A DNA stretch of 64,000 nucleotides, from assembly GCA_027587225.1 (NCBI GenBank), contig JAPDDQ010000009.1:111589-175588 (forward strand), written 5' to 3'. This DNA is from Solirubrobacter taibaiensis (GTDB lineage: Bacteria; Actinomycetota; Thermoleophilia; Solirubrobacterales; Solirubrobacteraceae). Below are positions 30,812 to 38,384 of the stretch, piece after piece (positions within the stretch are counted from its first letter, which is position 1; every line of letters starts with the position of its first letter). The translations under genes and the position numbers were made by a program. Under the pieces are notes generated by a model. It worked only from the letters and a program-made list of their open reading frames with translations, searched no databases and had not been told where the DNA came from.

Positions 30812-33028
30812 ATGGAATTGAGACTGCTTCGCGTTCTCTGTGTCACCGGGCTCGTCGGCGCTTTGTGCGTGACCCCGGCCGACGCGCTGCCGGCAAACAC
30901 GTACGTGGTCAAGCACTGCGTTGAAGGTCGATCGACACCGGGGTTCTGGCAGTCGCTCTCCGGAGCAAGTGGATCGCCCGGAGGATTTACGAGCTTCATG
31001 CACTGCGTGGACTCGAGTAACGCCCCGATGATCACGGTCGGGGCGTTTGGAAACATTTCGACGCCCTCCGTGATGCCACTTGGTAGTCATGTTGCATGGC
31101 AGTTCGCAGCGCCGCGTGCGACACGGGTCGTGGGGTTTTACGCGCACGGGTACTCCCAACCGCCTTTTTCAGGGCCGGTAGCGGCCTTGGGCCGTCAATT
31201 CACCGCCGAGGTCTGGGATGCAGACACGGGAGAGACTCGCGCGACGGTTCCTGCGGTCTACCCGGGACCCACGACGGTGAGCGCTGAGATCATTCCGTCA
31301 AACAGGATCGCCGTCGGGCTGCGGTGCCACCGGGCCGCGGGATGTGCGATGGGCGGACATGGGGGTGGTTCCGAGCTCACGGAGCACCTCGCCCTCGGGA
31401 AGGAGAACATCACCCTTCAAGATGTAAGCGTCCCAACGATTGCCGGGTTGACCGCGCCTTCGTCGCAATGGCGTCCGGGGGGAGTTGACGTGGCTGAGAT
31501 CGCCGCTGACGACAATGTCGGGATCGCGGCTTTGTCGGTCCGCGGGGGAAGCCGGGAGTTGGACGCGTCCCGAACTCCGTGTTACGACGCTGCGACCAAC
31601 ATCAGCCCGACCCCTTGCGCCGGGGTGAACACGCGTCTCCTGGCACGTATTCCACGGGATAGCTTGGCTGAAGGTACACAGACGCTCACGGTTGAGGCGC
31701 GCGATCCCGCTGGACTTACGGCGTCGCGTGAGTTCACGTTGCGCATCGACCGGACGCCGCCCGTCGCCCCGCGTGAGCTTCGGCTTGAGGACGCCGGTGG
31801 ATGGCGCGTGGCGAATCGTTTCGACGTTGCATGGGCCCGGCTTCCGGCCGAGGATGTGGCGCCGATCGTGGGGAACGAGTACGCGTACTGCCCAGCGACA
31901 AACGCGGCGTATGACATTCGCGGCTGCGTCAGCGCTTCGAGTACGTTCGCTGAAGGGGTCACGCGAGAAAGCGTGAGCGTGCCGGGGGAAGGGGCTTGGG
32001 TGTTGCGGGTTGCGCATCGGGACGCGGCCGGGAACACGAACCCGGCGAACGCGGCGGCGACGACGCCGTTGCGGTTCGATGCGACCGCGCCTACAGGGGA
32101 GTTCGAGTCGTTCGATCCGCGTGATCCGACGCGCATCCGCGTCAAGGCCGGGGATGCGACGTCCGGGGTGGCCCGGGTTGAGCTCGAGGTGCGGCGCGAC
32201 GGCGAATCGGTGTGGCATTCGCTCACGGTTGAAGGCAACGGCGGCAGCTACTCGGCCGTGCTGGACGACTCGCTGTATCCGAAGGGGAGCTACGAGGTCA
32301 GGGCGCGGGTGATCGATCACGCGGAGAACGAGCGGACGATCGTGAAGGCGCCTGACGGCAACGTGCTGAGGGTGACGCTGCCCGTGCGGGTGGCGACGAC
32401 GCTCACCGCGGGGAAGGCGAAAGGCAAGGGCAAGCTGGATGCCCGGCCGGTGTTGCGGTTCGGGGACAGGGCGGTGCTCAGCGGCCGGCTCGTGTATCCG
32501 GGTGGGAATCCGATCGCAAACGTGCCGGTCGAGGTACTGGAGCGTGTGGATGCGCCGGCGCGGCCGTGGCAGTCGGTCGGGACGGCACACACCGCCAAGA
32601 ACGGGACGTTCTCGTTCCGGGTGCCCGCGGGCGCCTCGAGGACGATCCGGTTCAGCTATGGCGGGAGTCCGACCGCCCAGCCCGCGGCGAAGGACGTCGA
32701 GGTCAGGGTCAAAGCCGCCGCGACGATCCGGCCTGATCGGCGCTCGCTGCGCAACGGTGACGAGGTGGTGTTCAAGGGACGGGTGAAGTCGGGGCCGATC
32801 CCGGAGACCGGGAAGCTGGTGACACTCCAAGCGCTCACGCGGCGGGGGTGGACGACCTTTGGCAACGCGCGGGCGAGAGCGAAGGACGGGCGTTTCACCT
32901 ATCGGTACCGGTTCACCGGGACGACGGTGCGCTCCAGGTACACGTTCCGTGTCCTGGTGCCGGCGGAGTCTGACTATCCGTACGCGCAGGGCGCCTCGAA
33001 GACGACCCGGGTGCTGGTGAATCCCTAG
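30812..33028 (+). CDS. Large exported Ig-like/beta-sandwich protein
   Basis: The 738-residue protein has a signal peptide ('LCVTGLVGALCVTPADA'). Residues ~30-190 form an N-terminal beta domain with several Cys ('VVKHCVEG', 'SFMHCVDS', 'GLRCHRAAGCAMGGHGGG'). Ig-like units follow ('LRIDRTPPVAPRELRLEDAGGW', 'LRFDATAPTGEFESFDP') and two C-terminal carboxypeptidase-regulatory-like units ('LSGRLVYPGGNPIANVPVEVLE', 'FKGRVKSGPIPETGKLVTLQ'). The first kilobase uses more A/T-ending codons than its neighbours, a possible sign of transfer. No catalytic motif was seen; adhesion or matrix binding is inferred. Confidence 0.75.
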   Translation: MELRLLRVLCVTGLVGALCVTPADALPANTYVVKHCVEGRSTPGFWQSLSGASGSPGGFTSFMHCVDSSNAPMITVGAFGNISTPSVMPLGSHVAWQFAAPRATRVVGFYAHGYSQPPFSGPVAALGRQFTAEVWDADTGETRATVPAVYPGPTTVSAEIIPSNRIAVGLRCHRAAGCAMGGHGGGSELTEHLALGKENITLQDVSVPTIAGLTAPSSQWRPGGVDVAEIAADDNVGIAALSVRGGSRELDASRTPCYDAATNISPTPCAGVNTRLLARIPRDSLAEGTQTLTVEARDPAGLTASREFTLRIDRTPPVAPRELRLEDAGGWRVANRFDVAWARLPAEDVAPIVGNEYAYCPATNAAYDIRGCVSASSTFAEGVTRESVSVPGEGAWVLRVAHRDAAGNTNPANAAATTPLRFDATAPTGEFESFDPRDPTRIRVKAGDATSGVARVELEVRRDGESVWHSLTVEGNGGSYSAVLDDSLYPKGSYEVRARVIDHAENERTIVKAPDGNVLRVTLPVRVATTLTAGKAKGKGKLDARPVLRFGDRAVLSGRLVYPGGNPIANVPVEVLERVDAPARPWQSVGTAHTAKNGTFSFRVPAGASRTIRFSYGGSPTAQPAAKDVEVRVKAAATIRPDRRSLRNGDEVVFKGRVKSGPIPETGKLVTLQALTRRGWTTFGNARARAKDGRFTYRYRFTGTTVRSRYTFRVLVPAESDYPYAQGASKTTRVLVNP

Positions 33029-33456
33029 CGGTATTGCAGGTTCAGGTGGTCGGTGCGGCCCGACCAGGTCAGCGTCAGCTCCCAGCAGCCCTTCGGCAGA
33101 TCCACGGTCGAAGGGCCAGGGCCGCCGGGGACGGTGCGGTCGAGCACGGTGTCGCCGGAGCGCGCGCGGATCTTCAGGTCGGACAGCGGCTGCTGTGGGT
33201 CCTTGGAGACCCAGAGGACCTTGTTCAGCTGCTCGCCGGGACGTTCGGCGCGGAGCGGCTCGCGGAACAGGATCGCGGTGATCCGGCCCGCGTCGCCGAC
33301 GACGTGGGCGATGCGGGGATGCGGCTCGGAGAAGCCGGTGGTCGCCCAGGACGGGAGCTCGCCGCGGTCCACGGCGCAAGACGCGGACGAACCTGACGAG
33401 CCGCAGCCGGCGAGAGCGGTGAGGAGGCCGACGAGCCAGATTGATCTAGGCAACAT
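33025..33456 (-). CDS. Small lipoprotein, unknown
   Basis: The 143-residue protein has a lipoprotein signal with lipobox 'ALAGCGSSGSS' (Cys18). The mature part is a compact beta-rich domain with 'GFSEPHPRIAHVVGDAGRITAILFREPLRA', and a C-terminal 'GCWELTLTWSGRTDHLNLQYR' with two Cys. No family was recognised. The start lies within a 12-bp palindrome and faces a hypothetical gene across 23 nt. Confidence 0.72.
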   Translation of the reverse strand: MLPRSIWLVGLLTALAGCGSSGSSASCAVDRGELPSWATTGFSEPHPRIAHVVGDAGRITAILFREPLRAERPGEQLNKVLWVSKDPQQPLSDLKIRARSGDTVLDRTVPGGPGPSTVDLPKGCWELTLTWSGRTDHLNLQYR

Positions 33457-33461
33457 GTTGC
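33450..33461. promoter_or_regulatory. 12-bp perfect palindrome over a divergent start
   Basis: GCAACATGTTGC covers the start codon of the lipoprotein gene and lies 18 nt before the divergent gene's ATG. It may be an operator for both genes, or chance; symmetry alone supports it. Confidence 0.3.
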
Positions 33462-33479
33462 GCTGCGATCCTTACCCGC

Positions 33480-34028
33480 ATGGACGACGAAGACAAGCCG
33501 AAGAGCTTCGAGGAAGCGCTGCGCGAGATCGCCGACGAGGTGCAGCGCGGCATCGCGCGCTTCCAGACCGGCGACTTCGAGGATGTCGCCCGGACGTATG
33601 GGGTCGACGCGGACCGGGCCAAGCGGTTCGTCGACGGCGCGGGTGACTGGCTGCGCGCCCAGATGGACAATCTCGGCGACATGCCGTTCCCGCCGGACAG
33701 CCCCAACCCTTCGCCGACCTCGGATTCGGAATCGAAGCCGGCCTCGTCGAAGCCCTCGAAGACGTGGGACGACGCGCTGAGCAGCGCTGGGCCGGACCCG
33801 CTGGACACGCCGACGGACGAGCAGGGTCGGGCGCTGGCCGCGCTGGACTCGGGCCGTTGGAGCATCGAGCCGGGCACGTCGATGCTGACCGCCCACGGTG
33901 AGGGCCCGGGCCCGAGCGACGCGCTCGGCCTGGTGCGCGAGCTGCGCGTGCGGGACTGGATCGACGCCAACGGCGAAGTGACGCTCGTCGGCGGCGCCGC
34001 GCTGGCGCGCTGGCTCGACCGCAGCTAA
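33480..34028 (+). CDS. Hypothetical acidic soluble protein
   Basis: The 182-residue protein has an acidic N-terminal helical domain (1-70: 'FEEALREIADEVQRGIARFQTGDFEDVARTYGVDADRAKRFV'), a Ser/Pro linker (~78-105) and a C-terminal domain (~115-182: 'ALAALDSGRWSIEPGTSMLTAHGEGPG...LVGGAALARWLDRS'). I do not recognise it. The layout looks like a small regulator or adaptor. A strong hairpin terminator follows. Confidence 0.7.
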   Translation: MDDEDKPKSFEEALREIADEVQRGIARFQTGDFEDVARTYGVDADRAKRFVDGAGDWLRAQMDNLGDMPFPPDSPNPSPTSDSESKPASSKPSKTWDDALSSAGPDPLDTPTDEQGRALAALDSGRWSIEPGTSMLTAHGEGPGPSDALGLVRELRVRDWIDANGEVTLVGGAALARWLDRS

Positions 34029-34047
34029 CACCCCGACACGCTTCGCC

Positions 34048-34074
34048 GGTCCGCCGCAGCGCGTGCGGCGGACC
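34048..34074. terminator. Bidirectional terminator hairpin
   Basis: GGTCCGCCGCA and TGCGGCGGACC form a perfect 11-bp stem around GCGCG. It lies between convergent genes ending at 34028 and 34086, so it can serve both. There is no T-run, as is common in high-GC genomes. Confidence 0.7.
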
Positions 34075-34085
34075 GACGCCTCCTC

Positions 34086-34787
34086 CTAACGCGCGGGCTT
34101 GCCCTTGGACTTGGGCTTGTCCTTGTCGTGCCCGTTGGCGTTGCCGCGCGGCGCGTCGTCGCTCTTGCCCCGCGGCTTGTCGGGCTTGGCCGGTTCGGCG
34201 GGCTCGGCCGGAGTGGCGGGCTCAGCGGGCGTCGCCGGCTTGGACGGCCCGGGCTTCGCAGGCTTGGACGGCTTCCCGGGCTTGGCGGGCTTCGCCGGCT
34301 TGGAAGGCTTCTTCTTGGCCTTGGGCGTGTTGAGCTCGGCGCAGAGGATGAGCTCGCCCGGCGCGCCGTTCGGGCCCGCCAGGAAGACGCCCACGAAATA
34401 GCGCTGCGTCTTGCTCACCGTGAAGGTCCGTGAGCGGGCGGTCGCGTTCCCCACGCCGGAGCGGGACGTCTTGAGCTTGCGGTAGGTCCAGCCGGGCACG
34501 TCGGTGCCCCCGGGCGCGTCGGCGGCACACGCGGACGGCGCGGACTGGAGCCGGTAGACGTACGTCTGCTTCGCGGCGAGCCGGCGCACGTGCACGCTCA
34601 GCTTGTCGTTGCGCTTGCCGTCGACGAGTTGGACCTTGCCGAACTTGCCGGTCACGTAGTCGCCGTCAGCACCCACGTACTCGAACGATCCCTTGTAGAC
34701 CTTCGATTTGGGGCTGTGCTTGGCGAGCGCGACCCCCGGCGCGGCGAGCACCGAGCCCGCCGCAAGTAGCGCAATGAGTCTCTTCAT
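34086..34787 (-). CDS. Exported protein with Lys-Pro-Ala repeat tail
   Basis: The 233-residue protein has a signal peptide (1-22, 'AAPGVALAK'). Residues ~28-150 are a beta-rich domain ('YVGADGDYVTGKFGKVQLVDGKRNDKL', 'FTVSKTQRYFVGVFLAGPNGAPGELILC'). From ~155 to the end the sequence is a low-complexity tail of KPAKPGKP and TPAEPAEP units and a basic/acidic end. Such tails often pass through or bind the cell wall. The repeat is encoded by imperfect 6-9 nt DNA repeats, so its length may vary between strains. Confidence 0.72.
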   Translation of the reverse strand: MKRLIALLAAGSVLAAPGVALAKHSPKSKVYKGSFEYVGADGDYVTGKFGKVQLVDGKRNDKLSVHVRRLAAKQTYVYRLQSAPSACAADAPGGTDVPGWTYRKLKTSRSGVGNATARSRTFTVSKTQRYFVGVFLAGPNGAPGELILCAELNTPKAKKKPSKPAKPAKPGKPSKPAKPGPSKPATPAEPATPAEPAEPAKPDKPRGKSDDAPRGNANGHDKDKPKSKGKPAR

Positions 34788-34826
34788 GGCCCGACAACGG
34801 CGCTGCCGTCCCAGGGTCGGTTCAAT

Positions 34827-35234
34827 ATGTCAACGACGATGGACACTTCTCCCGTACGCATCGACAAGTGGATGTGGGCCGCGCGTCTGGTGAAGACGCG
34901 CAGCCTCGCCGTGGATGCGATCCGGGGTGGCCGGGTGAAGGTCAATGGCGCGCCCGCGAAGCCGAGCAAGGACGTCAAGCCCGGGGACGAGATCGAGTTC
35001 AGCCAGGGCGTGATCCGCATCACGGCGCACATCAACGGGACGGCGGAGCGCCGGCTCCCGGCCAGCGCGGCGGTGCACCTGTACACGGAGACCGAGGCCT
35101 CGCGCACCGAACGCGAGGCGCGGGTCGCGGAGATGAAGATGACCCGGCCACAAGGGGTGGACCGCAACGCGCGGCCCACCAAGCGCGACCGCCGCCAGTT
35201 CGAGAAGCTGCGCGGCCGCGACGACCTTCCGTAG
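34827..35234 (+). CDS. S4-domain RNA-binding protein, Hsp15-like
   Basis: The 135-residue protein has the S4 motif at the N-terminus: 'VRIDKWMWAARLVKTRSLAVDAIRGGRVKVNGAPAKPSKDVKPGDEI' (~10-56). The rest is basic and helical, ending 'NARPTKRDRRQFEKLRG'. This is the Hsp15/HslR plan; in E. coli it binds stalled 50S subunits with nascent chains. A role in ribosome rescue is known for the family, not shown here. ATG 34827 is followed closely by another Met at codon 5. Confidence 0.9.
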   Translation: MSTTMDTSPVRIDKWMWAARLVKTRSLAVDAIRGGRVKVNGAPAKPSKDVKPGDEIEFSQGVIRITAHINGTAERRLPASAAVHLYTETEASRTEREARVAEMKMTRPQGVDRNARPTKRDRRQFEKLRGRDDLP

Positions 35235-35244
35235 CCCGTCCGGC

Positions 35245-36867
35245 CTACGGCGGGAGCCGCACGCCGGACCGCGCGATGCGGAACCAGCGCGCCGCGTACG
35301 GCTCGAGCTGCAGCGTCGCCGGGAGGTCGCAGTCCGCGTGCTCGAACAGGTCCACCAGCGCCTCGCCGTCGTCGACCGGCAGCTCCACGGTGACCGGCTT
35401 GCCGGCGAGCTCGTGGACACAGACGATCGTGGCGTCCTCCCAATCGACCCGGTGCGCGAACACCGCGTCGCTTCCGGCGTCGAGCACCGTCAGCGAGCCG
35501 AAGCCGAGCTCCGGGCACTCGCGCCGGCGCCGGATGAGCCGCTCGAACCAGTTCAGCAGCGAACCGGGATCGCGCCGCTGGTCCTTCACGTTCACCCGCT
35601 CCGGCCCGAACGCGCCCTCCACCATCGGCCGCCGCGGCTCCACGCCCGGCAGCGTGAACCCACCGTCCGGCGCCCACTGCATCGGCGCCCGGACGGCGTA
35701 GCGGCCCTCGATGTCCAGGTTCTCGGCCATGCCGATCTCCTCGCCGTAGAACAGCACCGGCGTTCCCGGCAGGGAGAAGGCGAGCGAGTAGACCATGCGC
35801 AGCGCGCGCTCGTCGCCGTCGAGCATCGGCGGGAGCCGCCGCCGCAGCCCGCGCCCGTACAGCTGCAGCGACTCGTCCGGCCCGAACCGGGCGAAGACCT
35901 CCGCGCGCTCGTCCTCGGAGAGCTTGTCGAGCGTGAGCTCGTCGTGGTTGCGGACGAACCGCCCCAGCGAGGCCACTTCCGGCAACGCCGGGAAGTCGCG
36001 CAACGCGGTCGCCAGCGGTTCCGCCGACCCGCGGGCGAGCGACAGATACATCGCCTGGTTGCCGATGAAGTCCAGAACCATGTGCAGCTCGTCGCCGTCC
36101 TCGTCGCCCAGGAATGCGCGCACGTCCTTGGGCGGCAAGTTCACCTCGCCGAGCAGCACGGCGTCACCGACGCGCCGGTTCACGTACGCCCGCAGGTCCC
36201 GCATGATCTGGTGCGGATCGTCCAACGCGCCCTCGATCAGGAACGGCACGGCGTCAATGCGGAACCCCGACAGCCCCTGCTGGAGCCAGAACCCCATCAC
36301 CTGCGCGAGCTCGTCGCGCACGGCCGGATTGCCCAGGTTCAAGTCGGGCTGCTGCTTGTAGAAGCTGTGCTGGTAGTACTGCCCGGCCTTGCGGTCGAAC
36401 GCCCAGGTGGAAGTCTCCTGATCCGGGAACACCACGGAGCCGGGCTTCTCCTCGGGCCGCTCGTCGCGCCACACGTAGAAGTCGCGGTACGGGGAGTCCG
36501 GGGAGGACCGCGCCGCCTGGAACCACGGGTGCTGGTCGGACGTGTGGTTCATGACGAAGTCGACGATCACGCGGATGCCGCGGTCCCGGCACGTGCGCAC
36601 GAGCTCGACGAAATCACCCAACGTCCCCAGCTTGGGATCCACGGCGTAGAAGTCGGTGATGTCGTAACCGTCGTCGCGGTTCGGTGACGGATAGAACGGC
36701 ATCAGCCACAGCACACTCACACCGAGCCCGGCGAGGTAGTCCACCCGCTCGGTCAGCCCGACCAGGTCACCACACCCGTCGCCGTCGGCGTCATAGAACA
36801 TCTCGACGTCGAGGCAGTAGACGACGGCGTCCTTCCACCACAGGTCACTGGAGGCCTTGACACTCAT
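35245..36867 (-). CDS. GH13 alpha-glucosidase/trehalose-synthase-like enzyme
   Basis: The 540-residue protein is a GH13 glycoside hydrolase. Catalytic residues are visible: nucleophile Asp205 in 'GFRIDAV', acid/base Glu241 in 'LLGEVN' and Asp309 in 'FVRNHDE'. The region 'DFVMNHTSDQHPWFQ' (~103-117) and 'DADGDGCGDLVGL' are also typical. Overall it is nearest to the trehalose-synthase/maltose-glucosyltransferase group, but it lacks a fused maltokinase. It overlaps the LLM oxidoreductase gene by 4 nt and is the last gene of the minus-strand run that begins with the Ig/RTX protein. Confidence 0.88.
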   Translation of the reverse strand: MSVKASSDLWWKDAVVYCLDVEMFYDADGDGCGDLVGLTERVDYLAGLGVSVLWLMPFYPSPNRDDGYDITDFYAVDPKLGTLGDFVELVRTCRDRGIRVIVDFVMNHTSDQHPWFQAARSSPDSPYRDFYVWRDERPEEKPGSVVFPDQETSTWAFDRKAGQYYQHSFYKQQPDLNLGNPAVRDELAQVMGFWLQQGLSGFRIDAVPFLIEGALDDPHQIMRDLRAYVNRRVGDAVLLGEVNLPPKDVRAFLGDEDGDELHMVLDFIGNQAMYLSLARGSAEPLATALRDFPALPEVASLGRFVRNHDELTLDKLSEDERAEVFARFGPDESLQLYGRGLRRRLPPMLDGDERALRMVYSLAFSLPGTPVLFYGEEIGMAENLDIEGRYAVRAPMQWAPDGGFTLPGVEPRRPMVEGAFGPERVNVKDQRRDPGSLLNWFERLIRRRRECPELGFGSLTVLDAGSDAVFAHRVDWEDATIVCVHELAGKPVTVELPVDDGEALVDLFEHADCDLPATLQLEPYAARWFRIARSGVRLPP

Positions 36868-37814
36868 ACGAGCTCCGGCAACACGTGCTCACCGAATGCG
36901 TCGATGAACGGGTCCAGATCCTGGCCGACGTGGTGGATGGCGATGTCGGAGAACCCGAGCGCCGCGAATTCCTGCAGCCACGCCGCGTGCTGCGCGAGAT
37001 CGCTCGAGATCAAGACCTTGCCTTCCAGATCTGACGGCGTGACGAGCTTCGCGGCCGCGTCGAAGGCCTCGGGCGAGTCCAGATCCCAGCACACCGGCGG
37101 ATCAAAGACGTTCGTGCGCCATTGGTCGTAGGCGATCTCGCGCGCCTCCTCGTCGGTCGGCGCCCAAGACACGTGGACCTGCAACACGCGCCGGCAGTCC
37201 GCGCGGCCGAACGCGTCCAGCATCCGCTGGAGCTGCTCGACGGGCGCGTTCACCGTCGCGAACCCGTCCGCCCACTCCGATCCCCACGCCGCGGTCTTCT
37301 CACTCACCGCCGCCACCAGCAACTCAGGCGGCACCGCGGGGCGAGTCCAGAGCCGCGCACGGTCGACGGTCACCAATCCGGAGTGTGAGACTTCCTCACC
37401 CGCAAACAGCGCGCGCATAATGTCGACACACTCCCGCAGGCGGGCATTTCGGTCAGCTTTCGAAGGCCAGCGGTCGCCCGTGATGTGCTCGTTGGAGAAC
37501 TCGCCCGACCCGAGCGCCACCCACAACCGCTCCGGGAACATCTCACTCAACGACGCGGCGGCCTGAGCGATGATCGCCGGGTGGTAGCGCTGTCCCGGTG
37601 CGTTGACGACCCCGAACGGCAGCGACGTCGACGCCAATGCCGCGCCAAGGAACGACCAGGCGAACCCGGACTCGCCCTGGCGGACGCTCCAGGGCGCGAA
37701 GTGGTCTGAGGACATGCCGCCCGTGAAGCCGGCTTGCTCGGCGCGGACGATCGATTTCAGCAGGCGCGAAGGCGGGATCTGCTCGTGCGAGCAGTGGAGG
37801 GCAATGCGGGGCAC
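36864..37814 (-). CDS. LLM-class flavin-dependent oxidoreductase
   Basis: The 316-residue TIM-barrel protein shows luciferase-like features: 'RAEQAGFTGGMSSDHFAPW' (~24-42), 'FGVVNAPGQRYHPAIIAQAAASLSEMFPERLWVALGSGE' (~67-105) and 'ALFAGEEVSHSGLVTVDRARLW'. The family uses FMN or F420. Length is typical. I recall a subgroup (TIGR03885) found next to GH13 enzymes; the 4-nt overlap with the GH13 gene fits that pairing, but the joint reaction is unknown. Confidence 0.87.
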   Translation of the reverse strand: MPRIALHCSHEQIPPSRLLKSIVRAEQAGFTGGMSSDHFAPWSVRQGESGFAWSFLGAALASTSLPFGVVNAPGQRYHPAIIAQAAASLSEMFPERLWVALGSGEFSNEHITGDRWPSKADRNARLRECVDIMRALFAGEEVSHSGLVTVDRARLWTRPAVPPELLVAAVSEKTAAWGSEWADGFATVNAPVEQLQRMLDAFGRADCRRVLQVHVSWAPTDEEAREIAYDQWRTNVFDPPVCWDLDSPEAFDAAAKLVTPSDLEGKVLISSDLAQHAAWLQEFAALGFSDIAIHHVGQDLDPFIDAFGEHVLPELV

Positions 37815-37832
37815 GCTCGTGCCCCTACCCGC

Positions 37833-38384
37833 TCAGACGACCGGGGAACGTCCCAGGTCGGTGAGGTCCGGGTCGGCCTCCGCGATGCGGTCCTCGAACG
37901 CGTCCCACCCGTGGCGCTTCACGTACGCGGCCTCACGGTCGAAGACGGGCACGAGCCAACACACCGCGACGTCGTCGAACTGCGCCAGCGCGTCGGGGTA
38001 GTACACCGGCACGGTCGCGTACAGCCACTCGATCGCCCCGCCGACCTTCACCACGTCGCCACGCAGCAGTGGTGCATGCCGCGAGAGGATCTCCTCACCG
38101 ATGCCGACCAAGGCGGCGACGGGCGCAGCGACGTCGGCGCGCAACGCCATGATCAACTCCAACCGCACGTCCTTGCGCGGCCCAGTCAACCGGTGCTCAC
38201 TCAATCCGACCGTCACATACGACGTGCAGCCGGAGTGCGGCACGTCGTTGAAGCGCAACACGTCGAAGGGGAGCCGGACGCCGGCCGCGTCCTGGCTCCA
38301 CCCACCGACGGTTTCACCCAGGTGACGCTCGAAGTGAGCGAGCACCACCTTACGGTTGGCCGCCTCCGAATCTGGAGTCGTCAT
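37833..38384 (-). CDS. SUFU-family protein, probable immunity to the RHS toxin
   Basis: The 183-residue protein resembles the suppressor-of-fused (SUFU) domain family: 'LPFDVLRFNDVPHSGCTSYVTVGLSEHRL' (~38-66), 'RLELIMALRADVAAPVAALVGIGEEIL' and 'DDVAVCWLVPVFDREAAYVKRHGWDAFEDRIAEADPDLTDL'. SUFU domains are a recognised immunity family of bacterial polymorphic toxins. Its ATG 38384 lies inside the last codons of the RHS toxin gene (35-nt overlap), with the ribosome site formed by the toxin's Gly codons. That ensures co-translation of toxin and antidote. It probably stays in the cytoplasm and binds the nuclease (inference). Confidence 0.85.
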   Translation of the reverse strand: MTTPDSEAANRKVVLAHFERHLGETVGGWSQDAAGVRLPFDVLRFNDVPHSGCTSYVTVGLSEHRLTGPRKDVRLELIMALRADVAAPVAALVGIGEEILSRHAPLLRGDVVKVGGAIEWLYATVPVYYPDALAQFDDVAVCWLVPVFDREAAYVKRHGWDAFEDRIAEADPDLTDLGRSPVV

